From Nannobrachium achirus (lineage: Eukaryota; Chordata; Actinopteri; Myctophiformes; Myctophidae), in NCBI GenBank assembly GCA_963921795.1, contig OY997661.1:36815970-36879969 (forward strand): a stretch of 64,000 nt of DNA. Reading direction: 5' to 3'. Shown here in pieces: positions 10,486-21,213 of the stretch (position 1 is its first letter; every line of letters starts with the position of its first letter). Made by a program: the position numbers and the translations under genes. The notes below the pieces were generated by a model, which saw only the letters and a program-made list of their open reading frames with translations, made no database searches and was not told where the DNA came from.

Positions 10486-10885
10486 TGTTGCTCGTGTTGT
10501 GAACAGTAACAGTAGAGGAGACAGGCGGTGTTAAGATGGCGGCGGTGGGTGCACTGTGACTGCACTGGCTGCTGCAGACTGCAGCATTCCAACATGAGAG
10601 AGAGAGAGTCAGAGGGAGAGGGGAGCTGCTCATGGTACACTGGCTCTCTACCTTTTCAGGCTGATGCTGTGACCCTGCCCCCCAAATAATCACATTTATT
10701 GAACCGGGGACCACCCTCCCACCCTGACAAGCACTTGGAATTGTAGTAGTAGGCCTAGTTGAGCCCTTTTTAGGCCTATTTTGTAACTCTGTTCCGCAGA
10801 TAAATATTGTTTGTGAGCTTGTAAATTTGACAATTTTAATGTTTGACCAGTTTTATAGTAGCCTAATGTTATGGTTTGTTGATTG

Positions 10886-11232
10886 TATAGGCCTGTCACA
10901 ATTATTACATGATGGTCTAATCGGAATTATTTGACATAATCACAATTATTTGACATAATCACAATTATTTGACATAATCACAATATTTTCTATTTAAAAA
11001 ATAGTGGAAATAGCCGATCTACAAGCTCACAACAGTATAAAGTTGTCAAATATGTCAGTCATTTCTTGGTATATTTAGGTTATGTGTCATATCTGCCATG
11101 TGCAACTTCAAAGCCTACAAGCCAAACAGAAATGTGATTGTCAACGACAAAAAACACAATAAAATCGTTAATCGCAATTATTTGAGGGACAATTAATCGT
11201 CATGTAAAATGTCATAATCGTGACAGGTCCTT
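10886..11232. mobile_element. hAT-like element with TAATCG motifs and half a stem-loop
   Basis: Ends GGCCTGTCACAATTATTAC and ATAATCGTGACAGGTCC pair as TIRs. ATTTGACATAATCACAATT repeats inside. A left arm of the stem-loop (GATCTACAAGCTCACAACA, 11014-11034) stops abruptly. The fuller relative is 62726-63100. Confidence 0.7.
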
Positions 11233-11274
11233 AAATTGTCACTGCACAGTGCACTGCCATCTGTCAAATGAGTC

Positions 11275-11340
11275 ATGTGAGGGCCCCCCCCCCCCCTGGG
11301 GGTCCCCGAGTCCCGACCCAACAGGTCGAGTTGTGGCCTC
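11275..11340. mobile_element. hAT-like end fragment
   Basis: CCTGGGGGTCCCCGAGTCCC and ACCCAACAGGT resemble the right end of the 25504-25899 element. The rest is missing. Confidence 0.45.
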
Positions 11341-11855
11341 TGGGGTTCTGTTCAAAGCTCGTCTGTCCCTGCTAAAAAGCAACAAGGGAGCCTAAACTGA
11401 GATCATTTTACACAGTCACTGCCCATTAATGTTTCCCTCTTTCTCTCCTTCTCAGCCGTGTTGTCATAGGTTACACTGTAAAAAAGAAATGGTTGAATTA
11501 GCCCAACTTGTGTGTGTGTGTGCATGCGCTTGCGTGCGTGTCGTGTGAGAATGTGTGGCCCTTTGGTCTGTTGTGAGACAAAACACTGCGGTTGTTGTGT
11601 AACCACCGGTGGCCACATTGTTGCAGATATAATCCTGCAATCGGCGCTTTAGCCCGTGGCAGTCTTTTAATGATGGTGTCTTACTGTCTTATTGTGTGGG
11701 AACGGCGGTTGGCTTCCCGGTGACAAAACGTACACCACCACAACAACAACCCAGAGACGAGGGTGCCACTTGTACCACAGCCGTGGCATAGATGTAGTGT
11801 GTGTGTGTGTGTGTGTAACATCGGACAATAGCTAGCCGTTACTCACCTAGAGCTG

Positions 11856-12252
11856 CAGGCACGTGCACACATCGACATCAAAGGGGGCTTGAGCCCCTTC
11901 CCTTTTATCCGTCTGTAAAAAGTGCCCTCTCCAGACCAGGAATGCAGTTTTTACTATTGTGAAAGAAAAGCAAATGCCCCCATGCCATACCCGAAGGCAG
12001 CATTCAAGAGAATTTTGCCTTGTCCAAACTCTCCTGAACTTGAATGCAGCATCTTATGTTGAAAAAATTGCCCTCACTGTCCAGAAATCCACACCTCATC
12101 TCCAGTATTGCGTCTTTCATGCTTAGTTTAGTGTGTTATGAACTACTGAAAATAGCCGACTAGCCGGAGGTCTGCTATTTTCAATATTTTCACCAAAAGG
12201 CCCTTTTAGAAATGTCAGTCCCTGCCTCTCTAACATTCTCTGCACGTCCCTG
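11856..12252 (+). mobile_element. hAT MITE, ACGTGCA family, copy 1
   Basis: Ends CAGGCACGTGCACACATCG and TCTGCACGTCCCTG are TIRs. TAGAGCTG flanks both sides exactly (11848-11855, 12253-12260). The central stem-loop (about 12147-12182) is decayed. Body words such as AAAAGTGCCCTCTCCAGACC are shared with the other four copies. Confidence 0.88.
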
Positions 12253-12560
12253 TAGAGCTGTGGTTCTCAAACCCAGATGATTAGCTTAATGTGCAACGTT
12301 GTTTTCTCACACAACCGTTAACTGACCAACATACAGTATAAGTGTATTTATCAGTCTATACGGGGGGTCACAGACTCACAGCTTGAAAAAGATTGAGAAC
12401 TTAAACATTTTCATGTCAAGAACCCCCAAAATTCATGGGTATTTGGCCAAGGACGCTCATCTCAAGATATCTTGTGCCAGGGAGAGACCCCCATGCACGA
12501 CTTGTGTCGTTACAATGTTTCCCCAAAAAAATTACTTAGAGAACAACAGATCTAGAGACT
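12253..12560. mobile_element. Two hAT-like fragments
   Basis: 12256-12405 shares GATTAGCTTAATGTGCAACG with the 25504-25899 family, including its GTGGTTCTCAAAC end. 12400-12500 shares ATGGGTATTTGGCCAAGGAC-like sequence with the 59240-59454 family. Confidence 0.55.
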
Positions 12561-13049
<489 letters not shown>

Positions 13050-13160
13050 AGAGAGCGTGCGCGCGTTTGTATTACTATACATATATAATATACAGCATTT
13101 CTAGGAATTATTTATTTTCTTTTTCTTGACATTTTCAGCTGTTAAGTTGACCTTAAAGCC

Positions 13161-13232
13161 AGAAATGGCCGATAAAGCTTCACAGTGTGTTGCGTTGCGA
13201 CATGTTGCGAGCTTGTAGATGTGCTATTTCCG
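13161..13232. repeat. Stem-loop module, solo copy
   Basis: AGAAATGGCCGATAAAGCTT on the left and GCGAGCTTGTAGATGTGC on the right. Left arm decayed more than right. Confidence 0.6.
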
Positions 13233-13329
13233 GCATATGACACCAATCTACGCATAAAACAACCTTTTTAGGTCCACAATAGAAATGTCCCCATCATGTC
13301 TAATGTTTCTGAAATTCTACTATATTTGT

Positions 13330-13582
13330 GACCTGCTCAGTGGCCTTGTGGTTAGAGTGTCCGCCATGAGACTGGGAGGACAGGGTTCGGAAATGGGACC
13401 CAGTGCCTCCCTGCTTGGCACTCTGACTCAGCATCAAGGGTTGGATTGGGGGTAAGTCCCTGTGACATACTAGCGTCATGTCCAGGGTGTGTACTTGTAC
13501 ATCAAGCTGCCTCACGCTACAGAAACAGAAGATAGGCTCCTGCCCTATGGGCCTCATGGCTCGGCAAGGCTTACTTACTTAC
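13330..13582 (+). mobile_element. tRNA-derived SINE, family 2
   Basis: Head GTGGCCTTGTGGTTAGAGTG is an A-box region, and GACAGGGTTCGGAAATGGG sits where the B box lies. The body (TGACATACTAGCGTCATGTC, then CATCAAGCTGCCTCACGCTA) recurs at 46527-46740. It ends in (CTTA)n. Confidence 0.75.
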
Positions 13583-13586
13583 TATA

Positions 13587-13957
13587 TCGTCGTTGTCCAA
13601 AACCGTTAGTTTTTAATTTTTAATTTTAAAAATGATTTAAACTATGGCAAATCGACAAGCACACAACGCCTCGCACGAGGCGTTGTGTGCTTGTAGATCT
13701 GCTGTTTTCACTTCTTTTGTACGACGGCCTTGTACAATGATAAGTGTAAGTACTTAATGAATTTTAGGTATATATATATTTTGTATTTTTGTAGTTTTGT
13801 ACTTTTGTATCTTGTATAACGCTGTTACTTCTGATTGCCCAAGCCACATTTCTAGTCGGAGACAATAAAGGCTAATTCAATTAAATGAGGGCTTTACTTT
13901 GCGAAAGAACAAAACATTTTAACTTGGAGATACGAGGTTTCCACCCGGCAACGGCGA
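13587..13957. mobile_element. Tc1/mariner-like MITE, TCGTCGTTG family, copy 1
   Basis: Left end TCGTCGTTGTCCAAAAC after TA; right end GAGGTTTCCACCCGGCAACG before TA. The central stem-loop (13641-13710) has the family variant AAGCACACAACGCC. It sits directly on the tail of the SINE at 13330-13582 and is itself split by 13731-13885. Confidence 0.7.
13731..13885. mobile_element. LINE-like 3' tail inserted in a MITE
   Basis: TA-rich segment ending GGAGACAATAAAGGCTAATTC, a tail of the CR1/L2/Rex type. It separates the two halves of the MITE at 13587-13957. Confidence 0.5.
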
Positions 13958-13986
13958 TACGCAAGTATATAGTAATACAAATGTGT

Positions 13987-13997
13987 GCACACACACG

Positions 13998-14033
<36 letters not shown>
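13987..14033. repeat. (CA)n microsatellite
   Basis: Short array with CGCA interruptions at its 5' side. Confidence 0.95.
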
Positions 14034-14034
<1 letters not shown>

Positions 14035-14640
14035 CATCCAGTGTGGCCCTGACCTGGCAACAGGGGCTTTTTAAGGGAAGTTTAGCTTTCCAGGCAGGGC
14101 CCGACCCGCCCACCCCACTTCCCTGGACGATGTAAAAGTCGCCGCCGAGCGTGGGAGCTGCATGCCAGCCTTTGTGTGTTTCCCCGTCCTTGGGAAAAGA
14201 GTTTGGAGGGGGGTGTCTTGGATTGGGCGTAAAGCCGGTCTTGTTTGTGTGCATACTGCAGTGTTTCAGCCTTGGGGGGAGGGAGGGAGGGAGGGGGTGG
14301 TGAATCGGCCCTCTCTCCCAATCCCTCGATTAGCGAGCATTAATGGCATTACGCCTCTTGGCATTTTTCTTTTTTTTTTCTCCTCCTTTTCCTGTGGGTT
14401 TGTGCTTGGCACCTCGTCAGCTTGCTCCATATACTGTACTGCAAATCTGCCTGTGAGAGGCTGGGTTTTTCTTTGCCCGAGCTGTTACTGTCTGTCTGTG
14501 TGTGCGCGTGCATGCGTGCTTATATTACACTATGCCCCGTGAGGGCCAAAATGTCCCCACGAGCAGCAGGGTCTGAGAAACACACATTGTGTGGACCGTT
14601 TCCCAACATGGCCTTATAGTTGCAGACAGTGCTGTGCACC
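14034..14640. other. Intron stretch with no gene seen
   Basis: A (GGGA)n run at about 14276-14298. The rest is unique-looking; I recognise nothing. Confidence 0.5.
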
Positions 14641-14713
14641 GGAATAGCAGATCTACAAGCTCACAGCGCTTTGTGCTGCAAAGTGCTGTGAGCTTGTAGA
14701 TCGGCTATTTTCG
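14641..14713. repeat. Stem-loop module, solo copy, well paired
   Basis: AATAGCAGATCTACAAGCTC pairs with GAGCTTGTAGATCGGCTATT. The inner arms CACAGCGCTTT and AAAGTGCTGTG also pair. Confidence 0.85.
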
Positions 14714-15100
14714 GCGTCAGGGTTAGAAATGGCATGATTCTGTCCTCACAGAATCATGTGCCCACCAGTATAGTAATACTGTGTGTGTGTGGGTGTGTGG
14801 GTGTGGGTGTGTGTCGGTCTCCAGTGCCATCTAAATAAACAGTGGGGGTTGTGTGTGATAAATCGCCTTTTGAAGATATCCCAAGGAGGCAGGAATGTGG
14901 ATTATCTCTCCCGTCCCAGTCCCAGACCAGAACATTCTGTCATCTTGGGTTATGTCAACACCACAACGCCGACTCCCACTTAAAATCTCATCATGAACCC
15001 TTTTATTCTATGGCGGATATTTCAGTGAAAGTATAGCATAATCTACAGGGCTCCCAACGTGTTTGCATTGAGCATGTAGAGCTGCTGTTTTCAGTGAAGG

Positions 15101-16269
15101 CAGGTGTTGACACTAAGGTCTCAGAGGCACTTGCCCATCGGGCAAGTACAGGTCTAGCCCCATATAGAACCTCACCCGTCGCTGCATACTGTTGTGCTCC
15201 GAGACGAGGTCCTATAAAGGTTTCCCCGTGGGGGGGTCGAACGCCTCCAACGTTGAGGTAGAAAACACTCTTCCCGAAATTGTATCCACAAAGTAAAGGT
15301 AGTTCCGAGCTCCCAGACTGTGATAACCTAACCAGGGTCAATAAAACATGAACCAGGGCACGAAACAATCCGTTAAAATCGCTAGTTTTGTCAGCCGGTA
15401 ATGTTTACAAGCCTGGGAGTTGCAGCCGGAATGGCAGCATTAGCGGCCCCTCTGGTCGAATGTCTGTTCGAATGCAGCGACGGTTGGGGATACGTTCGAC
15501 CAGAGGGGCCGCTAATGCTGCCATTCCGGCTGCAACTTCCAGGCTTGTAAACATTGCCGGCTGACAAAACTAGCGATTTTAACGGATTGTTTCGTGCCCT
15601 GGTTCATGTTTTATTGACCCTGGTTAGGTTATCACAGTCTGGGAGCTCGGAACTACCTTTACTTTGTGGATACAATTTCGGGAAGAGTGTTTTCTACCTC
15701 AACGTTGGAGGCGTTCGACCCCCCCACGGGGAAACCTTTATAGGACCTCGTCTCGGAGCACAACAGTATGCAGCGACGGGTGAGGTTCTATATGGGGCTA
15801 GTACAGGTCATGTTCTACTTGCCCGAAGGTAATGCCCACTTGCCCGAAAAGTAAATTGTCCATTATAAAATAATAGGTAAAGATTTTAATTACCGCTCAA
15901 TTTAACACTTATTTCTTTACTTTCTGGGCCTGTGCGATAAAATGTCATACCTCAATACCTCCAAATACTTTAGCTATGATTGAATATGTCTATGGGTTCA
16001 CACTTGTTATTTTTTATTTTTAAATGTAGCAACAGTAAAAACAGCACATTATAGGTAAATAGTGCTCTTATTTTACATTCCACAGACCAGAAGACACAGC
16101 GCACTGGCCACGTTCAGGTGTTTAGACAGATATCTCATGTTTATAGACATTTGTGTCCCCTCTCAAATGAGCACTTGCCCTGTCGGGCAACCTGAAAGCC
16201 AACTTCACCTGCCCTGACGTTTTATTTACCTGCCGGGGGCAGGTGGGCAAGCCTTAGTGTCAATGCCTG
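15101..16269. mobile_element. hAT-like element holding a fold-back
   Basis: Ends CAGGTGTTGACACTAAGG and CCTTAGTGTCAATGCCTG are TIRs. GTGAAGG flanks both sides (15094-15100, 16270-16276). The interior has repeated CACTTGCCC/CGGGCAAG words. The fold-back 15155-15800 is inserted near its left end. Confidence 0.75.
15155..15800. mobile_element. Fold-back element, 306-bp arms, 9-bp target duplication
   Basis: Left arm 15155-15460 and right arm 15495-15800 are inverted copies with only two differences that I found. The spacer is 34 bp (15461-15494). Outer ends are TAGCCCCATATAG and its complement. GTACAGGTC flanks both sides exactly (15146-15154, 15801-15809). Open frames of 120 and 92 codons in the two arms are one sequence read twice, not a protein. 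9-bp duplication and very long TIRs fit a Mutator-like origin. Confidence 0.85.
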
Positions 16270-16276
16270 GTGAAGG

Positions 16277-16755
16277 GATTTGATACAGAGCGAAATGCTA
16301 ACAATTACAACACCAGAGGCAGCGCCCCAGATCACGTTCAACCCAGAGTCGACTCAAACAAAGGGTCAAACTCGTTCTTCTGCTATACCACCAAAATGTG
16401 GAACGCCCTAACGAAGGCCTTAAAGGAGTGTGGTTCCTTATCATCCTTTAAAATCGCCCTGAAAAATCACTTACAGGCAGCAGCCGTTCGCAACTGGCAA
16501 TAACAAACCTAGCCCAGCCTTACCCTCCCCTGACCCTTCTTTGTATTTTCCTACTGTATTTCTTTTGCACTGTTTTTTTTAGTCTCTTTTTATTTTATTT
16601 GTGTCCTGATATACAGTATCTACTGCATAGTACTGTGTTCTATCCGTCTGTCATTCAATGTTATATGAGACACTTCAATGGTTTCCTGTGTAAATACGCC
16701 AAGTGCTTTCCTAGGATCTCCTTTTATGAATGAATTAAAACCTGCATTTAGGTCT
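16277..16755 (+). mobile_element. LINE 3' end (CR1/L2/Rex1-like)
   Basis: An open frame ending at 16503 reads YNTRGSAPDHVQPRVDS, then KMWNALTKALKECGSLSSFK and a terminal LKNHL motif. This is the usual C-terminus of CR1/L2-type reverse transcriptase proteins. A T-rich 3' UTR follows. Everything 5' of this is missing. Confidence 0.75.
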
Positions 16756-16759
16756 AAAT

Positions 16760-16943
16760 CAGTAGTTGTCAAACTTTAAAATGTCAAGGTCCCCCCTTAA
16801 CTCTGACAGTATACAAATGAAACCGAATGGACCCGTAAATTTGGTTTCATTTGTATACTGTCAGAGTTACATACTTGTAAGGGTTACATACTTTTGTAAG
16901 GGTCAATTTAGACCTCCCTGGACCCCATCATTGAGGACCACTG
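16760..16943. mobile_element. Small hAT-like element with internal palindrome
   Basis: Ends CAGTAGTTGTCAAAC and ATTGAGGACCACTG. GTCTAAAT and GTCTACTC flank it (6 of 8 match). Inside, TGACAGTATACAAATGAAAC pairs with its complement near 16843-16867. Confidence 0.6.
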
Positions 16944-17169
16944 GTCTACTCCTTTTGCTTTTAGTTTTTGTTACCTTGTAGATGGTTGTACTGATAAAAG
17001 TAACTTGGAAAAATAACCATAAAAACCGACATGAAAAAGTATCATGATAAGATTGTAGCTTGGAAAAATATTGTGATATTGTATTTTTCCATATCGCCCC
17101 CCCACCTCTGATGCCCCTGAGCCCACATGTTCTTTTGTGCTTTCCTTCTTTCTTTCTTTCGCTTTTCAT

Positions 17170-17365
17170 CCCTTTTTCCCCTCCCCAATTTAGTCGTTTC
17201 GCCAATAGTCTCCTCCCCACACACATTTGTGTGTCACTGCTGTTGTATCCTACTGACTCACCTGCCAGTGTGGAGCCCCCCTCCTACTCCTCCCATCCAA
17301 CTCTCCCCGCTGACATGGTGCCACCCCTAGCCCGTTGGAGTCTGCGCAGTGACACATATCTCCCC
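17170..17365. repeat. Dispersed repeat, copy 1 of 2
   Basis: CACTGCTGTTGTATCC, CACCTGCCAGTG and GCCCGTTGGAGTCTG-like words recur in order at 34190-34350. Class unknown. Confidence 0.6.
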
Positions 17366-17398
17366 TTCACTCCTACAAACACAGGTCAATTGTGTTTG

Positions 17399-17808
17399 GA
17401 ATGTTAGAGAGGCAGGGGCTGACATTTCTAAAAGGGCCTTTTGGTGAAAATATCGAAAATAGCAGACCTGCGACGCGTTGTGAGCTTGGAGGTCGGCTAT
17501 TTTCGGAACACGATACCACACTGAACTAAGCATAATCAAGTCAATACTGGAGATGTGGCCTAATGACAGGAATTTCTACACAGAGAGGACAATTCCTTCA
17601 ACATAAAATGCTGCATTCAAGTTCAGGAGAGTTTGGACAAGGCAATTCTCTTGAATGCTGCCTTCAGGTATGGCATGGAAAGGGGGCATTTCCATTTTTT
17701 TCCACCATTGTAAAAACTGCATTCATGGTCTGGAGAGGGCACTTTTTACAGACGGATAAAAGGGCAGAAGCTCAAGCCCCTTTTGATGTCTATGTGTGCA
17801 CGTGCCTG
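17399..17808 (-). mobile_element. hAT MITE, ACGTGCA family, reversed copy
   Basis: Right end GTGCACGTGCCTG is intact; the left end lacks the TIR and starts in the body at TGTTAGAGAGGCAGGGGC. The stem-loop (17454-17506) has lost much of its left arm. Confidence 0.8.
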
Positions 17809-17814
17809 TTCGTG

Positions 17815-17900
17815 TGTAGATGGCGCTCAAAGTCGGATGCACCACGCTGGATTTGAACCCACGACTTCTGGGGTGGTGGGCACTAGTGGGCAGGGACTGT
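17815..17900 (-). mobile_element. Possible SINE head fragment
   Basis: The complement contains GTGGGTTCAAATCCAGCG, a good B box, and a plausible A-box region. Only about 80 bp is recognisable. Confidence 0.4.
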
Positions 17901-18344
17901 ACTGCCTGCCTGCCTGCGCAGGAATTCCTGACCTTTCCGTAGACTCATTTGTTGTGGTGGTTGGTGCGTTGTCATGGCCGTAGGCTCTGTGGAACTGGGT
18001 CTTGACCCTCCATTCTGCTTCTTCCATCCGAGTAGCGATCGCCTCAAGCCATGTGTAACCCCCTCCCACCCTTGTCCCTTGACCTTGTGGATGTAACTGA
18101 AGTCGACTGCTCCCGTGCGCTGCCTTTCCCCCCAGAGCCTTGCCAGTCGTTTTTGGCGGTGCCGTTCACTCCGCCCGGTCACCTCTGTCCATGTAAAGCT
18201 GCTTCGTTTGACAAGCAGACATCTCTTTACAAATGACAGCATAATTAATAGGTAATGTATCTCAAAGCAGTAGAGTCTGTCTGTATCTCTCTATCTGTAT
18301 CTGTCTGTCTATCAGTATGTCTATCTATCGCTATCTCTCTCTTT

Positions 18345-18751
18345 CAGGCACGTGCACACATAGGGCTTGAGCCCCTTCCCTTTTATCCGTCTGTAAAAAG
18401 TGCCCTCTCCAGACCATGAATGCAGTTTTTTTCTATGGTGAAAGAAATGCAAATGCCCTCTTTCCATGCCACAAGGCAGCATATAAGGGAATGGCCTTGT
18501 CCAAACACTCCTATGTTAAAAGAATTGCCCTCTCTGTGTAGAAATCCATGCCGTTACACCACATCTCCAATATTGACTTGATTGTGCTTAGTTCAGTGTG
18601 GTATCAAGCACCGAAAATAGCCGACCTCCAAGCTCGCATCGCAACTGCGATGCGTTGTCAGCTTGGAGGTCTGCTATTTTCGATATTTCTACCAAAAGGC
18701 CCCTTTATAACTTTCAGCCCCTGCCTCTCTAACATTCTCTGCACATCCCTG
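18345..18751 (+). mobile_element. hAT MITE, ACGTGCA family, copy 2
   Basis: Ends CAGGCACGTGCACACATAG and TCTGCACATCCCTG. CTCTCTTT flanks both sides exactly (18337-18344, 18752-18759). Stem-loop at 18609-18691 with the family variant GACCTCCAAGCTC in one arm and GAGGTC in the other. Confidence 0.9.
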
Positions 18752-19052
18752 CTCTCTTTGTATCTCTCTCTCTATATATGTAACTTTCTCTCTAAAATGT
18801 TCAATCCCTAGTACCTTTATTTTCTTTTTAAGCAAATGCGAGTCGCCCCACTCGCTTGTTGAACACGTTGTCAGTGGTAAAATGAAAGGCCAGAGCTTAG
18901 CTTGTGAATGAAACACGGCTGGACTGTACTGTGCTGGGCTGGTCCATGGCCATGATTCTTGTCTGGGATCCGTCGAGCATCTCCCTGGCGTCAGCAGCAC
19001 TCGGCAGCTCTCAGAGCCGCTGCAGTGAGTGCACTGCCGTTACTCAGCCTGG

Positions 19053-19085
<33 letters not shown>

Positions 19086-19127
19086 ATGTCGGGCAGAAAT
19101 CTCGTATCTTCCATGTTTCTCGAGGGG

Positions 19128-19285
19128 TGGCTGTGGCTCAGGAGGTAGAGCAGGTCTGTGGGTCGAACCCCGGCTTCTCCTGTCCACATGTCGAAGTGTC
19201 CTTGGGCAAGACACTGAAGCCCACATTGCCTCCAATGAGTTGGTTGTGCTTGCCAGTGCCACCATTGCTGTGTGAATGTGGGAAG
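19128..19285 (+). mobile_element. tRNA-derived SINE, family 1
   Basis: GGCTGTGGCTCAGGAGGTAG is the A-box region, TCGAACCCCGGC the B box, and GTCCTTGGGCAAGACACTGA the family body. The 3' part is lost. A (GT)n array lies at 19055-19084. Confidence 0.75.
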
Positions 19286-19329
19286 TGTGGACGCTGGCGT
19301 CGACTATTATTATGTTTCACTTTTCGTGG

Positions 19330-19615
19330 TTTCGTTGGTTTCATTTGTACACTCTCAAAGTGACATACCCATTTGGGTCCATTTGAGACTTACAGACCCG
19401 CAAGGGTCTATTTGCTTTCATGTGTACACTCTCAAAGTTAGAGTCCATTTGGTTCCATTTGAGAGTTAAACCCGCAAGGGTCCATTTGGTTTCATTTGTA
19501 CACTCAAAGTTACAGGCCCCTAAGGGTCCGTTTGGTTTCATTTGTACACTCTCGAAGTTACAGACCCATAAGGGTCCATTTGGTTCCATTTGTACACTCT
19601 CAGTTACAGTTTCCT
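19330..19615. repeat. Tandem repeat, about 50-60 bp unit, five copies
   Basis: Each unit has AAGGGTCCATTTGGTTTCAT and TTGTACACTCTCAAAGTTAC, with changes. One or two units of the same sequence occur in hAT-like pieces at 16797, 30769, 33145, 39245, 42645, 47400 and 51100. Here the unit has expanded. Confidence 0.8.
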
Positions 19616-19742
19616 GTAAAGTTCCATTTGCAAACCTTTAACCATTCCTAGAGGGGGTTCCAAATAAGTTAAGAGGGTATTGTCAAGGAACCAGAAACGC
19701 TAAAACCCTAAAGGATCCCAAACACGGCCCTAGAGTGTTTGA

Positions 19743-19848
19743 CAAAAAGTAGTGAAAATAGCAGATCTGCAAGCTCTTTTTCTTTTCCACTAATAAACAA
19801 AGGAACAGTTTTGGACATACAAGGTTTCCACCTGACAGCGACAATATG
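19743..19848. mobile_element. TCGTCGTTG-family MITE fragment
   Basis: A half stem-loop (AATAGCAGATCTGCAAGCTC) followed by TTGGACATACAAGGTTTCCA and the right end. Confidence 0.6.
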
Positions 19849-20039
19849 TTCTGAAGCCCCATTAAAACCAGACAGGTTGACTTGGAGCAGGTTCGTATTT
19901 GATGTGTCTTGAGGGGGGGTTTCCAGGGGGAAAAAGAGAGAACCTCGTATCCCCATATTTCATCGTTTTCGCTTTCTGTTTGTTCTTCTTCTCCCATAAA
20001 CGAATGTCCAGTTTTATACTTTTGTCTTATGACAGTGTC

Positions 20040-20172
20040 GTGCAAAGGTTTAGCCGACCTTCAAGCTCACAACTCGTTGTGAATGCAACATATTGTGAGT
20101 TTGTAGATCTGCTGCATTGATAAATAACAGTCTTGGACATACAAGTTTTTTTGACCGGAGGTGATGACATAT
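20040..20172. mobile_element. Stem-loop and TCGTCGTTG-family fragment
   Basis: Stem-loop at 20051-20115, then CTTGGACATACAAG and a decayed right TIR. Confidence 0.55.
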
Positions 20173-20772
20173 GGGTGTGTTCCGACATGGGAAGCAGCTC
20201 CACTGGAGCAGATGGTGATTTAAATGCCTTTTGTGAAGGTCACGTTTGATGGGGATGCGAAAGGACGTGGCGCAGAAGATGTTCCCAGATACACAAGGGT
20301 GGAGTCGTTGAGATTTTATCGAAACATCTTTTAATAAAAGATTTGGTCTCAAAAAAGATTACGATTACGGTTCTCATCAATTCCCTGTTTCCTGGTTCCA
20401 CAATGGTAAAATAAAGGGGGGGGAAAAAGGCAAATGTTAGGTAACATTTTGAATTATTGCTAGTATATAAACTTTTTATTTTAGTAGTACATGAGCTAGA
20501 GCCAATACAGAAACCTTTTGTCCTGAACATACTGGTGTTGTTTAAATTAATCAACGTCACTGTAAACTAATGTTACACCAATAATTGTCAACTTTAAGAA
20601 ATGTAATGAATAGTAATGATAATGATGATGAAAGTCACCATTTTATTTGTTTGTATAGCTATAGCACCTTTCAAAACAAAGTTTCAAAGTGCTGCACAGA
20701 GCAGGGTTAAAAGCAACACACAACAAAGCAAAAACATGAACCACTGGCTCTCATATGTTTATTCCACGGCAA
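20173..20772. other. Intron stretch with no gene seen
   Basis: AT-rich unique-looking sequence; I recognise no exon, RNA gene or repeat end. Confidence 0.45.
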
Positions 20773-21205
20773 CGGGCACATGCACACATAGACATCAAAG
20801 GGTGCTTGAGCCCCTGCCCTTTTATCCGTATGTAAAAAGTGCCCTCTCCAGACCATGAATGCAGTTTTCACTATGGTGAAAGAAATGCAAATGCCCTCTT
20901 TCCATGCCATACCTGAAGGCAGCATTCAAGAGAATTGCCTTGTCCAAACTCTCCTGAACTTGAATGCAGCATCTTATGTTGAAAGAATTGCCCTCTCTTT
21001 GTAGAAATACATGCCTTATTGCCTTCATGCCACATCTCCAGTATTGACTTATCAAGCACCGAAAATAGCCGACCTCCAAGCTCAAAACATGTCACGCTGC
21101 CACGCGTTGTGAGCTTGGAGGTCTGCTATTTTCAATGTTTTCACCAAAAGGCCCTTTTAGAAATTTCAGCCCCTGCCTCTCTAACATTCTCTGTGTGTGT
21201 CCCTG
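20773..21205 (+). mobile_element. hAT MITE, ACGTGCA family, copy 3
   Basis: Ends CGGGCACATGCACACATAG and TGTGTGTCCCTG. CACGGCAA flanks both sides exactly (20765-20772, 21206-21213). Stem-loop at 21058-21134 is well paired. Confidence 0.88.
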
Positions 21206-21213
21206 CACGGCAA

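Noticed and set aside
14162-14542. 126-codon open frame in intron 1
   Set aside because: Low-complexity T/G-rich translation with no recognisable domain or splice signals.
15003-15832. Two open frames with the same protein on opposite strands
   Set aside because: They are the two arms of the fold-back at 15155-15800 read once each; not a gene.
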